Part shown: positions 28,917 to 37,706 of the stretch, one piece after another
How positions within the stretch are numbered: the first letter of the stretch is position 1
How the letters are laid out: the number at the start of each line of letters is the position of its first letter
Assembly: GCA_028336245.1 (NCBI GenBank)
Contig: JAOKTT010000007.1
Coordinates: 1 to 60,445, forward strand
Source: Polaribacter sp.
GTDB taxonomy: Bacteria > Bacteroidota > Bacteroidia > Flavobacteriales > Flavobacteriaceae
Length of the DNA: 60,445 nt
Direction of reading: 5' to 3'
Made by a program: the position numbers and the translations under genes
Notes under the pieces: model-generated
Database searches by the model: none
The model's input: only the letters and a program-made list of their open reading frames with translations
What the model was told of the DNA's origin: nothing

Positions 28917-28955
28917 AACCCAACAGTATGGTAACCCCTACTATTGGGTTTTTTT
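28917..28955 (+). terminator. Intrinsic terminator after gapN
   Basis: AACCCAA (28917-28923) and TTGGGTT pair, with a second inner stem AGTA/TACT, then a run of T. Confidence 0.85.
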
Positions 28956-29064
28956 ATGTTTTCATTGCTAGGAAAAAAGGACCCTAGTCTGCGCACGAAG
29001 TGAAGCTAAAAACGAATATCTTACTGCGCTTAAAACAAAGTTTTTTTAGGCAACTTTTTTTTAG

Positions 29065-29072
29065 TATATTTA
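29065..29072 (+). promoter_or_regulatory. Possible -7 box (TATATTTA) of the T9SS cargo gene
   Basis: Seven of the eight bases fit TAnnTTTG (last base A). It lies 16 bases before the ATG. Confidence 0.3.
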
Positions 29073-29088
29073 TTTTTAATTTCAACAT

Positions 29089-29805
29089 ATGAATTTTTTA
29101 AGAAAAACTACTTTCGTAGTATGTGTATTAACTGTGAGTCAATTGTTTACTCAAATTTTAACCGTTTCAAACGGTGCTTCAATTTCTGTTGAAAACACAG
29201 CCTCCATAAATTTAGGTGGTTTAACCTTAGCCCCCAGTAACACGTTTGTTATTAGTGGTACCAAGGCTGTTTCAATAACAAACACACCTGTAGGTGCAGG
29301 GTCTGAGGACAATACAAGTATTAATAGAGTGTACGACGCTACAACAGCTTTGAGCGGTTTTACTGGCACCATTATTTTTGCCTATGAAGAGTCCGAACTC
29401 AACGGCATTGCTGAATCTGATTTAACACTAGAAACTCAAAGTGCTGACGGCGTTTGGTCCAGTCATCCAGCAAATGTGGACGCAACAAATAATACGCTAA
29501 GTTATGTTTTTGCTGATACTTTAGAATTTATGCGAATTACTGCCAGCTCGCTCAATGCAAACCTTACTGTAGAAGAAATGGCGGCAAATGATTTTGTGAA
29601 AGTGTATCCCAATCCGACGACTGACAAACTGATTATCGTATCAAAAAGTCTTCAGAAATCTATACTTTATAATGTCAATGGACAAAAAGTATTGGAATCT
29701 AACCGCAACGAATTGACCGTGTCTGAGCTTCCAATAGGAGTTTATTTTTTACACACCACCAATGCCCAAAACCAATTAATAACTTTTAAAGTTATTAAGA
29801 AATAA
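29089..29805 (+). CDS. Small secreted protein with type IX secretion (Por) sorting domain
   Basis: 238 residues. Signal peptide at 1-22 (basic MNFLRK, hydrophobic core). The middle 130 residues are rich in Thr, Ser, Asn and Ala and look like a small beta-rich domain with no motif I recognise. From about residue 165 a type A C-terminal sorting domain follows: KVYPNPTTDKLIIVS, the LYNVNGQKVLES strand, SELPIGVYFLHT and the terminal ITFKVIKK. This marks it for T9SS export to the outer membrane surface or the medium, with the tail removed. The functional role is unknown; it is short for a T9SS cargo. Confidence 0.85.
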   Translation: MNFLRKTTFVVCVLTVSQLFTQILTVSNGASISVENTASINLGGLTLAPSNTFVISGTKAVSITNTPVGAGSEDNTSINRVYDATTALSGFTGTIIFAYEESELNGIAESDLTLETQSADGVWSSHPANVDATNNTLSYVFADTLEFMRITASSLNANLTVEEMAANDFVKVYPNPTTDKLIIVSKSLQKSILYNVNGQKVLESNRNELTVSELPIGVYFLHTTNAQNQLITFKVIKK

Positions 29806-29826
29806 TAATATTAACTTCATTTTAAA

Positions 29827-29858
29827 TAAAAAAAATCGCTCAGTAGAGGTTTTTTTTG
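29827..29858. terminator. Weak A/T-rich hairpin after the T9SS cargo gene
   Basis: An eight-A run and an eight-T run flank CTC-AGTA-GAG. The stem has mismatches but the T-run on both strands suits a weak bidirectional terminator. The remaining bases to 30013 hold nothing I can support. Confidence 0.35.
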
Positions 29859-30013
29859 CATTGGTATTACCAGGTAGGTATGTACGAAGTTATCTCATAA
29901 GTATTAGTTGCATAAACAGGTTTCCGCCTTTTAAAAACGCTTCGCAATGACGACATGTGTAAATAACTTGTTAGGTTTTAGCTGTAAAAAGGGGATAAGC
30001 CGGCGATGTTTTG

Positions 30014-30841
30014 CTAAACTTTAACTGTAAACATTGGTTTTAGTGCTTTTTTTGAGAGGTTTTTGGCAACACTTCCTACAAATAAATGGGATATTCCACT
30101 TCTTCCATGTGTGCTTAAAGCAATTAAGTCGGCTTTTCTCTCTCTAGAAAAGTTTAAAATACCCTTCTCTACAGAGTTGTCATTATAAATATTTATAGAG
30201 AATTTAGGAAGATCATATTTTTCTATGAAATTCTTTATTTTTTGTTTTGAATCAGCTGTGTTTTCAAATTGTGAGGGTGTATTTATTTGTAAGAGATGAA
30301 CTTTACTGTTAAATGCGTTTGCAAAGTTTAAAAATTTACCAAAAGCTTCTTGATTTTCTTTTTTAAAGTTTGAGGCAAAGACCAAATTCTTTAATTTAAA
30401 TTTTTTAGGATTTGTTTTTAAAATTATAACTGGTATTTTAGAGCTGCGTACTACCTTTTCTGTGTTAGATCCAATTATAATATCATCAAAGGTTGAGTGT
30501 CCTTTGGAGCCCATAATGATTAAATCTGCATCAATTTTCTGTGCATATTTTTTAATACCCTCAAAAGGATTGCTTATTTTTATGAAATATTCCACAGCAA
30601 TCTCTCCAGAAAAAAATATCTTTTTAAATGCTACTATTTTATCCTTTGTTTTTCTCAGGTATAACATGCTTTCTGGAATGCTAAATCGACTACTTACTCC
30701 AACATCTATGATTCCAGAAGGAAGCTCAATAAAGTGTATTAAATACACTGTAGCATTTGTTTTTTCTGCAATTTTTGCAGCCATTTTTGCAGCATATTCA
30801 GACGGTTTAGAAAAGTCAACAGGAACTAGAATCTTTTTCAT
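30014..30841 (-). CDS. Tandem universal stress protein
   Basis: 275 residues made of two UspA domains. Domain 1 starts MKKILVPVDFSKPSEYAAKMA with the ATP-type motif GSKGHSTFDDIIIGSNTEKVV near 112-132. Domain 2 (from about 150) begins LKNLVFASNFKKEN and ends STHGRSGISHLFVGSVAKNL. The G-2x-G-9x-G(S/T) pattern is present in both halves, so nucleotide binding is likely. Such tandem proteins are common in Bacteroidota and are linked with stress and starvation responses. Single gene, divergent from the rimP operon. Confidence 0.92.
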   Translation of the reverse strand: MKKILVPVDFSKPSEYAAKMAAKIAEKTNATVYLIHFIELPSGIIDVGVSSRFSIPESMLYLRKTKDKIVAFKKIFFSGEIAVEYFIKISNPFEGIKKYAQKIDADLIIMGSKGHSTFDDIIIGSNTEKVVRSSKIPVIILKTNPKKFKLKNLVFASNFKKENQEAFGKFLNFANAFNSKVHLLQINTPSQFENTADSKQKIKNFIEKYDLPKFSINIYNDNSVEKGILNFSRERKADLIALSTHGRSGISHLFVGSVAKNLSKKALKPMFTVKV

Positions 30842-30907
30842 AAGTCAGTGTTTTAAGATTAAAATTTGTATCAGATGAAGTTACAAGAAAATAATGAATT
30901 CTAGAGG

Positions 30908-30938
30908 TTTGGTAAATCGTAAACAATTCGTATATTTG
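30908..30938 (+). promoter_or_regulatory. Consensus promoter of rimP-nusA-infB (TTTG-N19-TATATTTG)
   Basis: TTTG at 30908-30911 and TATATTTG at 30931-30938 with exactly 19 bases between, the same geometry as the tRNA-Gln promoter in this window. Transcription should start near 30942, about 70 bases before the rimP ATG. Confidence 0.85.
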
Positions 30939-30966
30939 CAGCGAATTTGTGGTGAATGAAGAAGGA

Positions 30967-30995
30967 AGGGGACTCAAAAGTCCCCTCTTTTTATA
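30967..30995 (+). promoter_or_regulatory. Terminator-like hairpin in the rimP-nusA-infB leader
   Basis: AGGGGACT (30967-30974) and AGTCCCCT (30979-30986) form a perfect 8-bp stem with a 4-base loop, followed by CTTTTTATA. It lies inside the predicted 5' leader, about 25 bases after the transcript start and 28 bases before rimP. Its form is that of an intrinsic terminator, so it may reduce transcription of the operon (attenuation, possibly by NusA itself) or stabilise the leader. Confidence 0.75.
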
Positions 30996-31014
30996 CTTCA
31001 TTTTAAGGTTTAGT

Positions 31015-31476
31015 ATGGATCAAACAGCAGTAAAAGACTTAGTTGACGAGGCATTAGCACTTAATGATTCGTTGTATTTAATAGAATTATCAATATCTAT
31101 AAACGACAAAATTAAAGTTGTTGTAGATGGAGATAATGGGGTGCCGCTGAGTGAATGCATCCGGATAAGTAGAAATATAGATGCCAATTTAGACAGGGAA
31201 TCAGAAGATTTTTCTTTAGAAGTTACAACGCCAGACATTGCACACCCCTTAAAAGTAAAGCGGCAATATATTAAGAATTTGAATCGAATTTTGAAAGTAA
31301 AAACCGCATCAGAAGAGTTTGAAGGAACCTTATCTGTTGCAGACGAGGAGAAAATCGTCCTACAATGGAAGGCGAGAGAGCCAAAAGAAATAGGTAAAGG
31401 AAAGGTCACTGTTCAAAAAACAGTAATCATAGCACATACAGATATTATAGAAGCAAGAGTGAAAATCGTATTTTAA
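31015..31476 (+). CDS. rimP: Ribosome maturation factor RimP
   Basis: 153 residues from the ATG at 31015 (MDQTAVKDLVDEAL); upstream in-frame codons run through the leader hairpin and are not coding. RimP helps 30S subunit assembly. The N-terminal domain has LYLIELSISINDKIKVVVDGDNGVPLSECIRIS, and the typical DFSLEVTTPDIAHPLKVKRQYIKN follows; the C-terminal SH3-like half begins about residue 90. First gene of the conserved rimP-nusA-infB order, 11 bases before nusA. Confidence 0.95.
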   Translation: MDQTAVKDLVDEALALNDSLYLIELSISINDKIKVVVDGDNGVPLSECIRISRNIDANLDRESEDFSLEVTTPDIAHPLKVKRQYIKNLNRILKVKTASEEFEGTLSVADEEKIVLQWKAREPKEIGKGKVTVQKTVIIAHTDIIEARVKIVF

Positions 31477-31487
31477 GAAAAAACGTA

Positions 31488-32744
31488 ATGGAGAATATAG
31501 CATTAATTGATTCGTTTTCAGAATTCAAAGATAACAAGAGCATAGACAGAGTAACATTAATGTCTATTTTAGAAGAAGTATTTAGAGCTACCTTAAAACG
31601 AAAGTTTGGGTCAGATGATAATTTTGATATTATCATCAATCCAGATAAAGGAGATTTAGAGATTTGGAGAAATAGAGTGGTGGTTGCCGATGGTTTTTCA
31701 GAGGATGATAATGAAGAGATTGAACTGGCAGAGGCCCGTTTGATTGAACCAGATTTTGAAATTGGAGAAGATGTTTCTGAAGAAGTTAAGTTAGTTGACT
31801 TAGGGAGAAGAGCTATTTTAGCATTGCGTCAAAATTTAATTTCAAAAATATACGAGCACGATAGCACAAATATTTTCAAGCATTTTAAAGAATTGGAAGG
31901 CGAATTATACAGTGCAGAAGTGCATCATATTCGACACAATGCAATTATTTTATTGGATGACGATGGTAATGAAATTGTTTTGCCAAAAAGCGAACAAATT
32001 CGTTCGGATTTCTTTAGAAAAGGAGATTCAGTGAGAGGGGTTATTAAAACAGTAGAATTAAGAGGTAACAAACCTGCTATTATTTTATCAAGAACGGCTC
32101 CAGCTTTTTTAAATAAGCTTTTTGAGCAAGAAATTCCAGAGGTGTTCGATGGTTTAATCACGGTAGAAAGAGTTGCAAGAATCCCTGGAGAGAAAGCGAA
32201 AGTTGCAGTAGACTCTTATGATGATAGAATAGATCCTGTAGGCGCCTGTGTGGGTGTGAAAGGGTCAAGAATTCATGGAATCGTTCGTGAGTTAGGTAAT
32301 GAGAACATTGATGTTATTAATTATACTAAAAATGAACAATTATTCATTTCAAGAGCGCTGAGTCCTGCAAAAGTGACTTCAATGGAAATTGAAATGTATG
32401 AGGAAGAAAGAAATGGTAAAAAAGGACGTGTGAGTGTTCTTTTAAGACCAGAAGAGGTTTCTAAAGCAATTGGTAGAGGCGGTGTTAATATACGTTTAGC
32501 GAGTGAATTAACGGGTTATGAAATAGACGTTAAGAGAGAAGGTCTTGAAGAAGAAGACGTAGAATTAACAGAGTTTGGTGATGAAATTGAAGCTTGGGTT
32601 ATTAAGGAGTTTAAAAATATCGGTTTAGATACAGCAAGAAGTGTCTTGGAAGCTAGTGTGGAAGAATTGGTGAAAAGAACCGACTTAGAAGAAGAAACTA
32701 TTTTAGATGTTCAAAGAATTTTGAAAGAAGAGTTTGAGCAATAG
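31488..32744 (+). CDS. nusA: Transcription termination/antitermination factor NusA
   Basis: 418 residues: N-terminal RNA polymerase binding domain (1 to about 125), S1 RNA-binding domain (GELYSAEVHHIRHNAIIL, about 135-205), then two KH domains with CVGVKGSRIHGIVREL (about 250) and AIGRGGVNIRLASELTG (about 330). The extra acidic repeats of the E. coli protein are reduced to one short helical tail. NusA promotes pausing and hairpin-dependent termination, which makes the terminator-like hairpin in this operon's own leader notable. Confidence 0.96.
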   Translation: MENIALIDSFSEFKDNKSIDRVTLMSILEEVFRATLKRKFGSDDNFDIIINPDKGDLEIWRNRVVVADGFSEDDNEEIELAEARLIEPDFEIGEDVSEEVKLVDLGRRAILALRQNLISKIYEHDSTNIFKHFKELEGELYSAEVHHIRHNAIILLDDDGNEIVLPKSEQIRSDFFRKGDSVRGVIKTVELRGNKPAIILSRTAPAFLNKLFEQEIPEVFDGLITVERVARIPGEKAKVAVDSYDDRIDPVGACVGVKGSRIHGIVRELGNENIDVINYTKNEQLFISRALSPAKVTSMEIEMYEEERNGKKGRVSVLLRPEEVSKAIGRGGVNIRLASELTGYEIDVKREGLEEEDVELTEFGDEIEAWVIKEFKNIGLDTARSVLEASVEELVKRTDLEEETILDVQRILKEEFEQ

Positions 32745-32808
32745 TTTGAGTAAAGAGTAAGCGTAAAAGAGTGTTTTTTTTACAAAATTAAAGGTTAAAA
32801 AATAATAT

Positions 32809-35610
32809 ATGTCTGAAGGCAAAACAACGAGGCTTAATAAGGTTTTAAGAGATTTAAATATTTCTCTAGATAGAGCAGTAGAATATTTAGCAGACAAGGG
32901 TCACGAAATTGAATCGAGACCTACTACTAAAATTTCTAGTGAAGTCTATCAAGTCCTGCTGGATGGTTTCCAAACAGATGCTAGCAAAAAAGCTGCTTCT
33001 AAAGAAGTTGGTGTAGAAAAGCGAAAGGAAAAAGACGCAATTCGCGCAGAGCTAGACGCTAAGCAAGAGGAAAAGAGGTTAGAAGATGCTAAGAAAGAGG
33101 AAGTTCTTAAGGCAAAGGCCAAGAAACTAGAGGTAAAGACGGTAGGTAAAATTGATATCGACAATCTTGGAAAACCAGCTCCTAAAAAAGAGGTTGAGGT
33201 AAAGCCTGAAACTCCAGAAGTTCAGTCCACTAAGGTTTCAGAAGTTTCAAAGGAAGAACCTCTTGCGAAAGAGGTTGAGGAATTGAAAGAGGTGAAGGTT
33301 GTAAAATCAGTTTCAGGAGTAGAAAAAGAGGCTTCGAAAATCGAAAAGAAAGCTGAAGGCAAAAATGATGCTATTAAAATAGAAGAGAAAGCTGAAGAGG
33401 TTACTGCAGAAAATGCAGAAGCGATCAAAACGCAATATAAAAAATTAGATGGGCCAAATTTTACAGGAGCGAAAATTGATTTAAAACAATTTGAGAAACC
33501 TAAAAAGAAGCAGCCAGAAGTTAAAAAAGAAGCAGCTGCAGACCCACGTAAAAAACGGAAACGTATTGTTACTAAAATTGGTGCTCCAGGAAGTAGAAGT
33601 GCCGCGAGAGGCGCAGTACCAAGTAGAGCAGGAAATGGAAGAGGACCCTACAATAAAGCTGCAAGAGGAAATGTAAGACCTGCAGCAAATGTTAAGAAAG
33701 AAGAACCAACGGAAGCAGATATCCAGAAGCAAGTAAGAGAGACTTTAGAAAAACTTCAAGGAAAATCTTCCAAGGGAAAAGGTGCAAAATATAGAAGAAA
33801 TAAACGGGATGCTCGTAGAGAGCACTCAGATGCTGAGCTAGAAGCAGAGGCATTAGGGAGTAGAATTTTAAAAGTAACAGAGTTTGTTACTGTGAGTGAG
33901 GTCGCCACGATGATGGAGGTTCCTGTTACTAATATTATTTCTGCTTGTATGTCGCTAGGTATGATGGTAACAATGAATCAGCGTTTAGATGCCGAAACAT
34001 TAGTTATTGTTGCAGAGGAATTCAACCACAAGGTAGAGTTTGTAGGAGCAGAGGTAGAGGAATCTATAGAAGAAGTAATAGACAAGCCAGAAGATTTGTT
34101 AACGCGTGCACCAATTATTACGGTAATGGGTCACGTAGATCATGGAAAAACTTCTTTGTTAGATTATATTAGAAAAGCAAATGTTATAGAGGGCGAGAGC
34201 GGAGGAATTACGCAACATATTGGTGCATATTCTGTGCGAGTTGGAGAGCAAAAAATAGCGTTCTTAGATACACCTGGTCACGAAGCGTTTACTGCAATGC
34301 GTGCCCGTGGAGCACAAGTAACAGATTTAGTAATTATTGTAGTGGCAGCAGATGATGATGTAATGCCGCAAACAAAGGAGGCAATTTCCCATGCACAAGC
34401 AGCAGGAGTTCCTATTATTTTTGCTATCAATAAGATCGATAAACCAAATGCAAACCCAGACAATGTGAAAACGCAACTGTCTTCAATGAATTTATTAATT
34501 GAAGAATGGGGTGGGAACATTCAGTCACAAGATATTTCAGCCAAAACAGGAGAAGGTATTCCTGAGTTGTTAGAAAAGGTATTGTTAGAAGCAGAAGTTT
34601 TAGAATTAAAATCGAATCCAAATAAAAATGCTATTGGCGCTGTAGTAGAGGCTTTGTTAGATAAAGGTAGAGGGTATGTTTCTACCATATTGGTGCAAGC
34701 AGGAACTTTAAAAATTGGAGATTACCTGCTAGCAGGTAAGCACAGTGGTAAAGTAAGAGCAATGTTTGATGATCAAGGAACTAATTTAAAAGTTGCAGGT
34801 CCTTCAACACCAGTGTCTATTTTAGGTTTAGATGGTGCGCCACAAGCTGGAGATAAGTTTGTTGTTTTTGATGACGAAAGAGAAGCAAAGCAAATCGCTT
34901 CAAAAAGATCTCAATTGCAACGTGAGCAATCCGTAAGAACTCAGAAGACTTTAACCTTAGATGAAATTGGACGTAGAATCGCATTGGGTGATTTTAAAGA
35001 GTTAAATATTATCTTAAAAGGAGATGTAGATGGTTCTGTAGAGGCGTTAACAGATTCTTTCCAGAAATTATCAACAGAAGAAATTCAAGTAAATATATTA
35101 CACAAAGGGGTAGGGGCTATTACAGAAAGTGATGTGTTATTAGCAACAGCTTCGGATGCAATTATTGTAGGATTTAATGTGAGACCGCAAGGAGGTGCAA
35201 GGATGATTGCAGATAGAGAAGAGGTAGATATTAGAACGTATTCTATTATTTATGATGCAATCAATGATCTGAAAGATGCCATGGAAGGAATGTTATCTCC
35301 TGTAATGAAAGAAGAGGTTACCGGTAATGTTGAGATTAGAGAAGTTTATAAAATTTCTAAAGTCGGAAATATTGCAGGTTGTATGGTAATGTCTGGTAAG
35401 ATTTTTAGAGATTCTCAAATCAGAATTATTAGAGACGGTATTGTTGTTCACGATGGAACGCTTACCGCTTTAAAACGCTTTAAAGATGATGTAAGAGAAG
35501 TTGCTAAAGGATATGATTGTGGAGTTCAGGTTAAAAATTACAATGATATTGTAGAAGGAGATTTAATAGAAGCTTACAAAGAAGTAGCTGTTAAGAAGAA
35601 GTTGAAATAA
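32809..35610 (+). CDS. infB: Translation initiation factor IF-2
   Basis: 933 residues. The N-terminal 340 residues are a low-complexity Lys/Glu/Ala linker with a short IF2-N domain at the start ([23 protein letters not shown]) and a second one at about 360-410. The GTPase starts at about 430 with [18 protein letters not shown] (G1), DTPGHEAF (G3) and INKIDKP (G4). Domains II-IV follow and the protein ends with the fMet-tRNA binding domain. Start ATG lies 64 bases after nusA. A terminator follows the stop. Confidence 0.97.
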   Translation: MSEGKTTRLNKVLRDLNISLDRAVEYLADKGHEIESRPTTKISSEVYQVLLDGFQTDASKKAASKEVGVEKRKEKDAIRAELDAKQEEKRLEDAKKEEVLKAKAKKLEVKTVGKIDIDNLGKPAPKKEVEVKPETPEVQSTKVSEVSKEEPLAKEVEELKEVKVVKSVSGVEKEASKIEKKAEGKNDAIKIEEKAEEVTAENAEAIKTQYKKLDGPNFTGAKIDLKQFEKPKKKQPEVKKEAAADPRKKRKRIVTKIGAPGSRSAARGAVPSRAGNGRGPYNKAARGNVRPAANVKKEEPTEADIQKQVRETLEKLQGKSSKGKGAKYRRNKRDARREHSDAELEAEALGSRILKVTEFVTVSEVATMMEVPVTNIISACMSLGMMVTMNQRLDAETLVIVAEEFNHKVEFVGAEVEESIEEVIDKPEDLLTRAPIITVMGHVDHGKTSLLDYIRKANVIEGESGGITQHIGAYSVRVGEQKIAFLDTPGHEAFTAMRARGAQVTDLVIIVVAADDDVMPQTKEAISHAQAAGVPIIFAINKIDKPNANPDNVKTQLSSMNLLIEEWGGNIQSQDISAKTGEGIPELLEKVLLEAEVLELKSNPNKNAIGAVVEALLDKGRGYVSTILVQAGTLKIGDYLLAGKHSGKVRAMFDDQGTNLKVAGPSTPVSILGLDGAPQAGDKFVVFDDEREAKQIASKRSQLQREQSVRTQKTLTLDEIGRRIALGDFKELNIILKGDVDGSVEALTDSFQKLSTEEIQVNILHKGVGAITESDVLLATASDAIIVGFNVRPQGGARMIADREEVDIRTYSIIYDAINDLKDAMEGMLSPVMKEEVTGNVEIREVYKISKVGNIAGCMVMSGKIFRDSQIRIIRDGIVVHDGTLTALKRFKDDVREVAKGYDCGVQVKNYNDIVEGDLIEAYKEVAVKKKLK

Positions 35611-35629
35611 ACAGCTTCTTATATAAAGT

Positions 35630-35665
35630 AAAAGCCGGAATTCATTTGAATTCTGGCTTTTTTTT
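35630..35665 (+). terminator. Intrinsic terminator after infB
   Basis: AAAAGCCGGAATTC and GAATTCTGGCTTTT pair across a 4-base loop (one G-T pair), followed by T-run. Confidence 0.88.
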
Positions 35666-35747
35666 ATGAGTTTTTGCAAGAAATTTAAAACAAAGTATTA
35701 GGAATCATAAACGTACGATTACGATTCAAAAATGAACTAGAGACAAT

Positions 35748-36116
35748 TTATTTTCCAATTGGAACAACAATAGTTGCAGCGAATTTTTCTCGGAAGATTA
35801 AGTTCACCCTGTCTGCTTCCAGTTTCGTTTTATAATGACCAACTTGTACTTTCCATTCTGGATTATTATAAACTAATGCTGTAGGCACTTTTGGAAATAA
35901 AACGCTGAATTGAGTGTCTGTTTTTTTTGCAGTTATTTCGTTTCCATAATAGATTTGAATACAGTAGCCATATCCTTTTGAGATATTGTAACTTCTTTTC
36001 TTTTCTAATAAATTAGAAATCTCTTTTTTATTATTTTCAGCGTCCTGTGCGCTTGCTATCGGGGCAATGGCGAACGCAATTAGTATAAATATTTTAAAAA
36101 ATAATCTATTTTTCAT
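35748..36116 (-). CDS. Secreted SPOR-domain protein
   Basis: 122 residues: signal peptide (MKNRLFFKIFILIAFAIA, cleavage near SAQ), a short charged linker, then a SPOR-like domain from about residue 45 (GYCIQIYYGNEITAKK, ending WKVQVGHYKTKLEADRVN and IVVPIGK). SPOR domains bind denuded peptidoglycan, so it is likely periplasmic. One SPOR-like fold only; no catalytic part. It is convergent with infB and divergent from the act operon. Confidence 0.82.
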   Translation of the reverse strand: MKNRLFFKIFILIAFAIAPIASAQDAENNKKEISNLLEKKRSYNISKGYGYCIQIYYGNEITAKKTDTQFSVLFPKVPTALVYNNPEWKVQVGHYKTKLEADRVNLIFREKFAATIVVPIGK

Positions 36117-36241
36117 AAGCTAAAATCTTCCTGTAAAAATAAGAACTTGTAAAAGAATATAGCATCTTTTTTAGTTATTTAGAACGGTTATAAATTGGTA
36201 TTTAAGATTCTATTAGCTTTTCAAAATTTAGCAATATGTAT

Positions 36242-36249
36242 TACTTTTG
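36242..36249 (+). promoter_or_regulatory. Putative -7 promoter box (TACTTTTG) of the act-cox operon
   Basis: TACTTTTG matches TAnnTTTG, 68 bases before actA. A T-rich CTTTTC about 20 bases upstream may serve as the -33 element. Confidence 0.5.
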
Positions 36250-36317
36250 TGCAACTGTTCAGGAGCTGTTTTTCTTGAAGGAATTTATACACAATAGTAA
36301 AATTATAGTTTGTAAAT

Positions 36318-37619
36318 ATGAAAAGTGTAGCATTGCAGAATAAACGAACTTCGGTACTTTTAAAAAGTCTTACATTACTTTTGTTTTTTGCGTTTAGCAT
36401 GTCTTCTTTTTCTCAAGAGATGGATGCAGCTCGTCAAAAAGAAGGGCGTAAATTATTTAGATCTTTATGTGCCTCTTGCCATAAGTTAGATAAAAAATTA
36501 GTAGGCCCTGCTTTAGGGGGAGTTGAAGAGCGCAGAGAAAACTCTTGGTTAAAATCTTGGATTAAAAATAATGCAGAATTTCAAAAAGTAAATGCAGAAG
36601 CTGCAGAGGCAGCATTATATAGTACATCCGCTATGAATGCTTTTCCACAGTTAACGGATACCAACATAGATGATATCTTATATTATACAACGGTTGGTGA
36701 AATTAAAAAAATACCTGCAGTTGGTGAAACTACCATTGGTGGAAACGTAGTTGTAGACGGCGGAGCTCCTTCATGGGTGATTTACTTTTTGGCGGCAGCA
36801 ATTATCGTTGCGTTTCTTATGATTGCTAGCTTGTTGAAACAAGTGAATGAATTAAAAGGTAAAAAAAGGCCAGAGGTACAATCGAATCTTAAAAGAGATT
36901 TACAAGAGCTTTGGGCAGGTGTAAAGAAAAATACATTTTTAAAAGCATTATCAGTAGTGTTTTTGATTTTAATAGGGATCTATCTCTTTTTCGGAAGCTT
37001 GTTAAGTATCGGTATAGATCAGGGATATCAACCAATTCAGCCTATTGCATTTTCACATAAGATACATTCAGGAGAAAATAAAATAGATTGTCAATACTGT
37101 CATTCATCAGCAAAACATAGCAAACATTCGGGAATACCTTCCGTTAATGTGTGTATGAACTGTCACAAAGCGATTGCAGAAGTAGCAGAGGGAACGGAGA
37201 TAGAATGGAATGGAGAAATTTACGGAAAGGAACGCTTGGACAAGGAAATTGCAAAAGTATATGATGCTGCAGGTTGGGATCCAGAAGAGTTAGTATATAC
37301 AGGAGTAGAGAAGCCAATCAAATGGGTCCGCATTCACAATTTACCTGATTTAGTGTATTATAACCATGCGCAACACGTTACTGTTGGAGGCGTAGCATGT
37401 CAGAAATGTCACGGTCCTGTCGAAGAAATGGATGAAATGTACCAATACTCTCCGCTGACAATGGGTTGGTGTATCAACTGTCACAGAGAGACAAATGTAG
37501 ATTTAAAAGGAAATGACTATTATGCAAAAATACATAAAGAATTAGCAACTAAATATGGGGTAGAGAAGGTTACTATCGCACAGTTGGGTGGTTTAGAATG
37601 TGGTAAATGTCATTATTAA
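36318..37619 (+). CDS. actA: Alternative complex III subunit A, multi-heme cytochrome c
   Basis: 433 residues with six CXXCH heme sites: CASCH (51), CQYCH (258), CMNCH (278), CQKCH (361), CINCH (385), CGKCH (428). An N-terminal signal or anchor (about 13-33) precedes a separate mono-heme cytochrome c domain, then two membrane segments (about 153-175 and 210-235), then the five-heme ActA core. ACIII oxidises quinol and passes electrons through these hemes. The core has the five sites expected for ActA; the first heme belongs to an added domain. First gene of actABCDEF-coxB-coxA. Confidence 0.93.
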   Translation: MKSVALQNKRTSVLLKSLTLLLFFAFSMSSFSQEMDAARQKEGRKLFRSLCASCHKLDKKLVGPALGGVEERRENSWLKSWIKNNAEFQKVNAEAAEAALYSTSAMNAFPQLTDTNIDDILYYTTVGEIKKIPAVGETTIGGNVVVDGGAPSWVIYFLAAAIIVAFLMIASLLKQVNELKGKKRPEVQSNLKRDLQELWAGVKKNTFLKALSVVFLILIGIYLFFGSLLSIGIDQGYQPIQPIAFSHKIHSGENKIDCQYCHSSAKHSKHSGIPSVNVCMNCHKAIAEVAEGTEIEWNGEIYGKERLDKEIAKVYDAAGWDPEELVYTGVEKPIKWVRIHNLPDLVYYNHAQHVTVGGVACQKCHGPVEEMDEMYQYSPLTMGWCINCHRETNVDLKGNDYYAKIHKELATKYGVEKVTIAQLGGLECGKCHY

Positions 37620-37706
37620 GAAAGTAAAAGATTCAAAATTAAAAGGTATAGAACGTTGTTATTTTCAGCCTCTTACATCTTTCAATCATTAAATAAAAAA
37701 GTATAA

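Noticed and set aside
30949..31014. N-terminal extension of rimP from a GTG/ATG at 30949
   Set aside because: It would translate the leader hairpin (residues LKSPLFLYF) and is not part of RimP homologues; the ATG at 31015 fits the family.
35589..35618. Hairpin overlapping the infB stop (AGCTGTT and AACAGCT)
   Set aside because: The arm is mostly coding sequence and the proper terminator follows directly; no added role can be supported.
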